Assembly (NCBI GenBank): GCA_947561715.1
Contig: OX387202.1
Span: 17,559,001-17,623,000, forward strand
Direction of reading: 5' to 3'
Source: Ascidia mentula
Taxonomy: Eukaryota; Chordata; Ascidiacea; Phlebobranchia; Ascidiidae
DNA: 64,000 nucleotides
Position numbers and translations under genes: made by a program. This document shows positions 55,304 to 64,000 of the stretch, piece by piece. How positions within the stretch are numbered: position 1 is the stretch's first letter; each line of letters begins with the position of its first letter. Below the pieces are notes generated by a model. It ran no database searches and was not told the DNA's origin. It saw only the letters and a program-made list of their open reading frames with translations.

Positions 55304-55900
55304 TTTGCAGCTTGAAACAAGCAATGTGGTAACTTAAAATACAGTTCGTGCTCAGAATGCAGCGTCTGATATGATTCGTGGCAGAAATAAGTTGGTACGT
55401 TCTTATTCAAACGTGACAAACAAATTGATTGTTAATTACAGTTCTGACGGACGAACACCACGATTGCAGAGCTTTCGGGAACCGAACGTTTCAGATTACA
55501 AAAAAAACGTGACAGACAGATAGAAAGTTAATGACATCCGTGACGATGATTTCACCACGACTTGCTTTATTCTTTGGTCAAATGTTACGAAGAGGTTACA
55601 TCGCAAATTTGCATTTTATTTTGCAATACCTCTGCCCTAGGTGCAATTTTTTAAGATGGCTGTGATTTTCTGGTGCATCATAAGCATTCATTAACAGTTA
55701 TCTTGATAGCTATGGTCGTTATTATACTGTTTTATTCATTTTAGGCCCAAGAGCATTCAAACACCGCAATCTGCGTCATAATATCCATAATTACAAGTGA
55801 TCAATCCAATGCTTCAGACTTGTCAGTCATCAGTATTATCAATAGTTTAAATTTTAGTTTAATGCACAGAAGAAAAAGTATGGCAATTGCGACATAACCA
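55304..55900. other. Single-copy upstream region of FCN-D
   Basis: No homology to the upstream regions of FCN-A to C. An acceptor-like ttgcttgtttcaag ends at 55311 on the minus strand, leaving a very short leader before ATG 55303. No TATA box is obvious. Confidence 0.5.
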
Positions 55901-58720
55901 TATTTATGTAAATTATGAAACAGATCAACTTATTTGAAGTTGGGCATTGCGTAAGAATGAAAGTTCCACAAAAGATTTCCCAAATACATAGGTTCTGATA
56001 CAGTGTCTTTTTGCGCGTTTTTTGTTTAGTGTTGGCATCCAAGTGTGACTATTTTTTCATCAGTTACGGATTATCAATGACATGGCGCGGTGGTAAACGA
56101 TTTCTGATGGATCACCTCCAGAAAAGTCCAATCATTCTGACGAATTAATATATCTTAAAGATCGGACGACGTGCGAAATGCATTAGAAATGTCGACATCA
56201 TAGCAACGTGTTTATTTCTGAGTCCATGTCGGTGGTAACCCTATGTGTAACGCTTAATTGTGATTGCTGATTATTGCTACATAATAAACTGTGCATAGGA
56301 AAGCATTGGTATAATTCCCAGTGGGTAAAATGGCATGACTTCCGATCGCAGACAAATCTTGCGTAAGGTTTTTTTACTGGAACCTGCAATAACGTACATA
56401 AGTTGGCTAAGACGAAGAGGGACGTTTTGTGAAGGAAGATTGAGAAAAAAGAACGTTGACTTCTTTCTACGTCTCTCTCCTTTATTTTAGCTGCATGTCT
56501 TGTTCATTCTCGGTGCGAGCTTGGAAGTATGCGTAATGTGTAGTCACAGACTAAACACACTGCACAACTACATGATTGACTCTAATGTTCGCAAATGAAA
56601 GGAAAAAATATGAACAAAATATAGAATTTTAATGATTTTAATTTTACTTTTTAGATATGAAATCTAAATATTTTAATTTTGAATTTGTTCTCTTATTTCT
56701 TTATATCAAATGTTCACTGACATCGCAGCCAAGGCTTGGCACCTAAGCTTGATCAGCCACTGTGGCCCCGCAACAAATCCTGTGGAGGCGAAAGGCCTGT
56801 TGGCCAATAATTGCCTGAATATCTCTCTGTTGAATTTACAATGACAAACACTTTAATTCGAATAACAGTTAATTATCAGGCCTTTTGGGAATAAATCTCA
56901 ATCCTCGGCAAATAGCTTATAGAGACCCAGTGATGAGTTGTTTGTGACAATAATAATCGATAATGCAATTGAACACGTAACAGACTGATCTTAACTCAAC
57001 CGATAAAGCCATGCACTGCGATTTGAAACGTAAGATCACGTGAATTTCTACTGCAGCAGCGACATATAGTGGAAGAGGAAAAAGGGAATGTCGCGCAATG
57101 ACTGTTAAAACTTGTCTTTGTCCGCTGTAATATCCACATCGCTATATGTCTTAAACCTTGGTTTTCTATATAAGTAAGATTTTCCCCAACATGATCGCAA
57201 ATGTATATGAACTCTCAGTATAAAATAGCGACAATTTCAAGCTTACTCTTATGGCGTTAAAAATCTTTTATGAAATTTCCACTTTCAATTGGACGCTATG
57301 TAGTTGCTATAAATAACGTAAGAAAACAAAGCGATTCAATTCATACATCGAACCTTCATGAAGAAATTAGTCGTGTTGTTTGAACACTGCAACAATATAT
57401 CGTGTTAGAAACAGTTTTTTAGTTGTTTCGGTAACTTCACACACACCTGTGTCCAATATAGAACATAATGGATGACCGTGACAGCAAGGAACTGAAGTAG
57501 TTTTTTATTAAATTGCAACTTAATGTACGAACCGCCGATTTGAAGCACCACAAAAATGGGACACGCACCAAACTTTAAGCTGTGTCTAACATAGAAATAC
57601 ATTTCTTTCCACGTCTTTAATCCAAATATGTTTCATGGGCACCAATTTTACACAGAAACAAGGTTTACAAACAGTTACAACAATCACTCTCTGCAAATCA
57701 TTGACGAACAACAAATCACAAGAAACTTTGATAACGATTTCATTCACATATCTGAGAATGCAGAGGCTTCCCCATACAACAGAAAATATTAACATGTTTT
57801 ACTTATTTTAAAGACCTTTCGGTAAAAACTCATGCCATAATATGTTTAAAAATCTCGTGACTAGTCCAGCTCCACAGTTATTAGAGCTGACCAAACTGAC
57901 GTCATAAATCGTAGATAGGACTTGCGTGGGTGGTGACGTCATATATCATTAATTTTAGTCACACACCCGCAGGAGCGGAAAAAACAATTAACGCACAGTA
58001 AAAGGCACAAAACGCAAACAATAAACACATTAAGCTTTAAACAGTAATGTGGGAAAGGGGTATTGCCCACATTAAGTTGCAACTGTTGATGTTGTTTTTA
58101 CAGCGATTCCATGAGCAGGAGACGATACAAGTCTTTCGCCGACTCAAGGATTTGCGGTCGCTGAACTTAACTCTGTGACTCGGGTTGTCGAGCACGTGTT
58201 TGCACACTTCCGACGTTGCCGATCGTTGATGTTCAGCGATGCGTGTCCACAAGTTTCTTGATATCTGTTCAATGTAGGATTGACCACACGAATATGGGAG
58301 TTTGTTAACGACTGATGAGAGGTGAAAGGTCTTCTTTTTGCATGGAAAATGCTGCGCAAGTTTGAGTGGGTCATGTTCCACGCCCTATACAGTCTTACTG
58401 TCTGTGCAGCGGTAATCGAAACGTGTTGATTTCCGATGGATTCGGTGGTTGATACGATCTGGGTGTGCTGGCAGCCTCATCACACAGAATTTTGCGTTTT
58501 TGTGTGTGGGTTTTGGAATGTCCACCTCATTTTTTATGCATTACCGAACTTGCGCACTAAGCTACGAATTTGTTCTAACCTATTTTTTTCCAAATTATGA
58601 TTGTTTTGTTGATATGTGTGCACTACGATGCATAGGCAAAAGATATTACGGGAAAAAGGGCCCGATTTTTTAGCTGCAGTATCTTTGTAATCGAAGGCAT
58701 AACAAAAATATTAGGAAAGC
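55901..58720. repeat. Left arm of the rightmost block
   Basis: Homologous to 3936-6660 and 20879-23750 in order. It carries the unoccupied hAT site (about 55990). A deletion near 58637 removes about 70 bp present in the other arms. No gene is recognised besides the GIY-YIG remnant. Confidence 0.8.
58120..58381 (-). pseudogene. Penelope-like GIY-YIG remnant, copy 5
   Basis: Same frame as the copy at 5990-6250, with LPYSCGQSYIEQ, LWTRIAEHQRS and HVLDNPSHRVKF. It shares the YIG-to-YIE change. Confidence 0.6.
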
Positions 58721-59193
58721 TATATTTAACTATTTTATTCGGGGCACATCAAATCCCCACGAATATCACACCACGTGAACGAATAACGCCACGCATAAAA
58801 TTGAACAAAGTAAGTGGGGAAACGCAACGAATAAGGGAAAGGTCTTGACGATACACAGCGACTCCTTGGGGCAGCCAGTCCCTCGCGGGTAACGCACTAG
58901 TTGGCGCAAATACCTAGTAGGCACACGAGAAAACACAAGGAAAAAAAAACCGCAAAACACATAAAAAATAATCGCATGGGGGGCTATGGTCCCCTAGTGG
59001 TTGATTTAACATGGTGTAACTGACCACGTGTTGGCGCAGCTAAATGGCGGGCGAAGTGGGCGCTTTTATGGGGTGTCGGTATGCGTGATGTTAAGCGTGT
59101 TTACGACATCGGCCAGGATTTCCTCGAGAAAGGGGTTGTCCCTATTTCGCTGGACAGTGAGTCTTAAGCGAAAGGAGGATTTGCAGGATGTTA

Positions 59194-62100
59194 CTAGGTG
59201 GCGGGGTATGTCGTTGATGGGGCGTGTTTAATTCTGTTGCGTGTTTTCCAGATAGTGTGTGTTAGTGCGGTGTTTAACAGTGCTCCTAATGTTTTCGTGT
59301 AAGGTGTTGTGTTGTGAAGTTGTGGAAATGTGATGTGTAAAGGGGTGTCGAAAGGACAGGTGTTTAGGTCAGATAAAGTTCGAAAGACGTTGCGAATTAA
59401 GGTGAGCAGAGGTTGAATGGAAGGACAGTTGTGGAATAGGTAAGTAAAAGTTTCAAAGGGGAATTTGCACAGGTAGCAGTGGGGTTGTTGGTCCAAGGGG
59501 AGGTATGATTTTTGACAATTTAACGGAAGAATTTTATGTGTTAGCCGAAAATTAAAAGTTTTGAGATAATTTGGAAAGATGGGATGGTGAATTTGGCGCC
59601 AGTCGTTAAAGGGATGTGGTGTGTTGGTTTCGTCGATGATCCGGAGATTGAGGGGTTTGAATTTTTTGGTCATGAGCTCAGTTTCGGTGAGTTTGAAAGA
59701 TTTGAGAAGATTAAGAATATGAAGATAGTGCGGAGAAGGTGTTGAAGCGTGTGGAAGAAAGTTTCTAGAACGAAGGTTAAAAAGTTTGGGGGGAGTCCAA
59801 TGTTATATTCTATAAAGGAAAGTTGTGGAGAGGTTGGAGATTCCAAAAGGCGGTGATTGTAATATTGCCTTATAGGAGAGAGAAGTGATAGGTCAGCGTA
59901 GAGGGGAATGTTTGCCGCGCCGTAACCGCCATGGTCACGACGGGCTGCCAGGATGTTAATTGGCAGGGTTGGGCTGTTTGGGCCGACGACGAACTTTACC
60001 ACAATGCCGTCGATCCGTTCTCGTTGCTGGGGAGATAAAGGGTAAGTTTTACCAAGGTATGAAATTTGGGGCAAAAGTAAAGTTTTTGAGAGGATGCATT
60101 TAGAATCAAAGGTAAGAAACGGGTTGCTGATAGATTTGGCGCGGGATTGCAAAGAGGTAATTGTTTTGTGCCATGTCGCTGTAATGTCTGATGGTGCGCC
60201 AATTGGGGTGTTTAACGGAGTTATCGATTTAGGGTTGCACTTTATATTACACAAGGTCGGGTAATCAATGGGAGGTCGAAGGATGGCAATCGCTTCGGTT
60301 TTGGTGGGGTTTAGTTTTAATCCAGAAAATTTACCAAAATGATCAATGAGGCCGAGGGCTTTGGCGAGGGAATGCCGATGCGCCACCACTAGGGTGACGT
60401 CATCGGCGTAAGCGATTGCCTTGGGTGTGTTGCGGCATGGCACTGGGGTTGAGTCGATAGAAGAGTTATTTTGAAGGGCAACGAGGAGCGGATCTAGGGC
60501 AATCAGGAAGAGGTTCAAGCTAAGGGGGTCTCCTTGTCTGACTCCTCTCCTGGTGGCAAAGCCGTTTATGAAGGCCCGGGAGTTGGCGCTAGAGTGAAGT
60601 GCAGAAAGGTAATTAGTAAAGCAAGTGGGAAAGCGTTTAAGAGTTAACTGAAGGAGTAGCCAAGAAAATGAAACAGAATCGAAGGCTTTTTGAAAATCGA
60701 GGGAAATGAAGTAAGTGTCCGAATTGATGGAGGAAGCGTGATGGTGGAGATCGCGTAGGAGAGAAGTTGCGTCGGTGGTGGAAGAGCCGGGGGTAGCGAA
60801 TTGATTTGAAGAAAGAAGGGTTTGAGTCTGAGATTTAGAAGCTTGTAAAGAATTTTAAGGTCCGTATTCAAAAGAGAGATTGGCCGGTAATTATTAAGAA
60901 GAGTGGGGTCATTTTTTTTAAGATAAGGGTAAGATGTCCAAGGTTGTATTCTGAAGGGGTGTGGGAATTAAAATATGAGAAGTTAAGAGCTTGGGTGAGG
61001 TCGGGGGTTTTGCCGGAGGGAAAGAGGGAAAGAGTTTTTCTAATTTCATGTTGCGTGATGGGGATTGATAGGGTTTCAATGTGTTGGTCCGAATTTAATT
61101 TAAGGGGGATTTTAGCGAATAAATTAGAGGGGTCAGGTATTGGAAGGTTTTGATTAGAATATAAAGTTTCGAAGAATTGCCGAGTGTGAGAAAGAAGTTC
61201 CTTGGGGGTAGAGAGAGGGAGGCCGTGGTCGTTTTGTAGTTCGAAAATGGGATTGTGAATGCGTGAGGGTAGTAATTCGGAATAGAGTAATTTATCGGTA
61301 ATGTTTTTAAAATGGGAGTCGGTGGAAAGATATTTTAGAATAGAGTCGCGGGATTTAGAAAGGTAGAGAGAATTTAGGGATTTTTTAATAGATTGAAAGG
61401 AGCGAAAGTTTTCAGAAGAGGGATTGTCGTTGAGAATTTAGCGGGCGGTGTCGAGTTGTTGCTGTAGGGTGTAAGTTTCTTCTCGGGATTGTTTAGCCAA
61501 ACGTTTCGAATGTGATTTTGTCAGGGATTGAAATTTAAATTTAAGTGTTAGCCAAAAATCCATGGGGTTAGGGTGTAAGGGAGCGAGAGTTTGCCAAAGG
61601 GGGTAGAAGCGGTGAAAGTCGAGACGGAAAAGATGGTCGTTAAGAGTTTTAGTATTATTTTTCCATGTGCCACGGCCTCTGGGTGGAGAAGAGATAAGGT
61701 TAAGAGAGACCGAAACTGAGTCATGGTCCGAAAAGGGGCAAGGAGTAAAAAGATGAATATTGGGAGATAATGAAAGGGAAAGGTAAATTCGATCTATTCT
61801 AGACTGAGAGTTTGGGGCGCGGCGGGAAAATTGACGGAGATTTGGGTGTAGAAACCGAAAAGAATCCTGTAAATTAAAAGTGGTTAGTAATTTTAAGAGG
61901 TTATAGCTGGGTTGTCGATTGGGTAGTGATGGGTGTCTGTCTAAGGTAGGGTCGGTTACGCAATTAAAATCTCCAGTAAAAACAATTGGGTGGGTAGAAG
62001 AGATGTAGGGATAGAGAGAGTCGAAGAATTTGTTATTGAATATGTAATTTTTTGTGCCGGAGGGTGCGTATATATTAACTAAGTGAAAGGTGTGGGTCAG

Positions 62101-62399
62101 GGTTGATATATCGGCCGCAATAATGCGACCGTCAGAGTCGGAAGTTGAATTAAGAATTCGGAGGCTGGAGGGGTTTAGAAGAACTGCGACACCCCCGAAG
62201 GCAGAGCCTTTTAGAGGTGCCCAGTTTAAGAGGATTGGGCCGGAAGTCCATTCGGACTTCCACAGGGATTCGGTACGGGGGGTAAAGTGAGTTTCTTGGA
62301 GGAAAAAAAGGTCAAAGTTAATAGGGCCCTTTTCTTGGTTGCCTGGCCTAAGCCGTTAACGTTCAGAGTGCAAGTGCGTAGATAAGAAATTGGTGCCAT
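59194..62399 (-). pseudogene. LINE copy C ORF2 (APE endonuclease, reverse transcriptase)
   Basis: The start is ATG 62399, followed by LNVNGL. The 19-bp deletion near 62325 shifts the frame before QETH. Open pieces include 60644-60871 (TDLKILYKLLNLRLK) and 59670-60518 (AYADDVTLVV; preceded without stop by RQGDPLS). The last is 59194-59673 (finger CYLCKFPF...HNC). The catalytic motifs of both enzymes are recognisable, but the frame is broken at several points. Confidence 0.87.
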
Positions 62400-62445
62400 T
62401 ATAGAAACAAAATAAAAACAAAGTCACGTGGTCAGTGGGGTTATT

Positions 62446-64000
62446 TCAAAAACAGGTGGAATTAAAGTCGTCCGGTATATTCGCTTTACAACTACAAACA
62501 ACTTTTTCTCCGGGCAAAAGATTGTAAACCGCGCCGCAGGTACAGCTGATTAGAATCCGCTGGCAGTTCTTATTAGTGCAGCGGGATGGGCTTGTATAGG
62601 CCTCATCCGGCGCCCAATTGCCGCATCGGCATTTAAAATGCACAGTACCACAAGAACATTTAATATCCTTGCCTGTATATGCAGTGAGACAACATGTCGT
62701 TTTCTTCGGTATGGGTGGTGAGTCACTCTGTTTTCGTTTGCGGGAACGCACCTCGGTGAAGCCTTCTTCGTCCCGCTTGGCTGCTCTGGGTGTTGACGTT
62801 GCCACGGGTGATGGTTGATGTGTCGGAGCGGTAATAGCCAACTCGGGCTGCGGGATACGGTGTTGTACCGCCCCTGATGTCTTGCATTTTGGACTCACGA
62901 TGAGCGTTGCGGCGCTAGAGGGTGGTAGCGCCTCTGCAGTCTTGTTGATGTTGTGGTGCGTTGTAGCGGTAGTGGCCACCTCGGGCTGCAGGATACGACG
63001 TTGTACCGCCTCTGGTGACTTGATTTTATTCTTTTTCGCGGGCGTTGGGGCGCGCTTGAGTGACGCCTCTGGAGACTTCACGCCCCTTTGTGTGACGTCA
63101 GCCGTCACGGTCGGGGACGCACGGTCCGCAGCTGATGTTTTGCGCTTGCTCGCTGTGACGTCAGCCATCACAGTCAATGGTTCAGCACTTGCGACAACAG
63201 CTGTCGCGTTGCTGGTTTCACCCTGGCCCGCTCTTATCAGTATCAGTGTAACTTCTGGCACATGCAGGTGCACAGATGGTGTGACCTCAGCGGTCGCTTG
63301 CATATTTTGGTCCGGCGCAATAACAGCTGTCAGACCTGTTGTAGCGTTAGCTTCTGATGTCTTCTTATCTTCAGCTGGCACATTCGGCTCCTTATCGCCG
63401 GCACTATTCTTTTCGGCTGCCTGCTTGCGCTCCACCGCTTGCCTCGCAAAGCTTGGGCAGTCGCTTTTCTGGTGGCCCATTTCCAAACAAAATTCGCATT
63501 TTTTTGGCTGGCCGTTGTATTTTATCTCGACCACGTTCTTACCAAGTCGAACCCGCTCTGGGATCGGGTTCTCTTTCAGCACAGATCCTTTCATAATAAT
63601 AATTCGCTTGCCTCCGTAGAGGCCGCAATCGTCATTGGTTTTCCACCCTCTTAGTGTTGGGGCGTACTTGGCAAAATATGCGAGTAGCGCTTGCATTGGT
63701 ATACGCGGGGGGACCTTGGTAAGTGTAACACATTCTTCTTCTTCACATCTCGCGGTTGCGTAAACCGGCTTTCCGGTCGCTCGAAGTGCCATGGCGAATT
63801 CACGCGCCTTATTCTTGTGGGGCAGTAAAACTTTACTCTGCCGTTAGAGAACTGCAACAGACCTTCTAGGAAGGTCCGCCAACGAATGTTATGTTGCCGC
63901 AGCAACGTTAAGATTTCGGGACGCTTCAGCCCGGGATTGAAACGGGCGTCCACTTCCAAATTCTCATCCGTATCGAACGGATCTTTAGCTTGCACAGATC
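62446..64000 (-). pseudogene. LINE copy C ORF1, 5' end outside window
   Basis: A 448-codon open piece (62446-63792) follows the shared frameshift near 63835; the N-terminal piece with KDPFDTDENLE is open from 63995. Visible parts are zinc knuckle CEFCLEMGHQKSDC (about 63490-63450), a Thr/Ala/Pro-rich middle, a basic RSRKRKQSD stretch and a complete cysteine-rich tail with two similar modules (IKCSCGTVHFKCRCG and ISCTCGAVYN...CSCK). Tx1-type ORF1 proteins bind RNA or DNA. The tail looks like paired zinc-binding CxC modules and is not something I know from this family. Confidence 0.85.

Larger units (their letters stand above)
58721..64000 (-). mobile_element. LINE copy C (Tx1/L1-like), cut by the window edge
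   Basis: Same 3' flank as copies A and B. The 5' end of ORF1 and the leader lie beyond 64000. It keeps the most complete ORF1 but shares the 19-bp endonuclease deletion with copy A and the older frameshifts with both. Confidence 0.87.

Noticed and set aside
6661..64000. Three independent LINE insertions
   Set aside because: All three have the same 3' flank, A and B also share the 5' flank, and all share several frameshifts, so they were copied by segmental duplication.

Overview
The window is metazoan nuclear DNA. It is AT-rich, the genes contain introns, there are no operons, and it is full of repeats. The genes have an N-terminal signal peptide, a short collagen stretch and a C-terminal fibrinogen-related domain (ficolin-like lectins). 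Introns are short, one only 62 bp, and an acceptor-like site lies just upstream of each start codon. I infer an invertebrate deuterostome, most plausibly an ascidian; this is not proven by the sequence.

The core is a tandem array of four complete ficolin-like genes, all on the minus strand, each with seven coding exons: FCN-A 13649-16357, FCN-B 31092-33754, FCN-C 44988-47676 and FCN-D 52674-55303. In each I could join all seven exons in phase, with GT/AG ends and no stop, giving about 330, 327, 320 and 325-330 residues. Introns and middle exons are nearly identical between copies, but the last exon, which carries the calcium site and ligand pocket, differs mainly by amino-acid replacements and small in-frame indels. 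This looks like a recently expanded, diversifying set of secreted pattern-recognition lectins. FCN-D has a different signal peptide and upstream region.

The array sits in large direct repeats. Block I (about 3.9-20.9 kb) and block II (about 20.9-38.2 kb) are about 17 kb copies of one layout. Reading left to right this is: a left arm with a degenerate Penelope-type GIY-YIG fragment, a Tx1/L1-like LINE, an intergenic module, a 28S rRNA-derived fragment, a ficolin gene, a 32-bp minisatellite and an hAT-type non-autonomous element. Block III (38.2-48.3 kb) has the same order without the LINE and shows what looks like its empty site. A shorter block carries FCN-D (52.3-55.3 kb). A further left arm plus LINE (55.9-64.0 kb) runs off the right edge. 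All three LINEs share flanks and several frameshifts, so they were copied with the block and not inserted independently.

The left edge (1-3.9 kb) is mostly single-copy. It holds the last two coding exons of an SLC38-like amino acid transporter and remnants of Penelope and BEL/Pao elements. The 48.3-52.3 kb interval is mostly unrecognised and contains a decayed ORF1 from a second, related LINE family.
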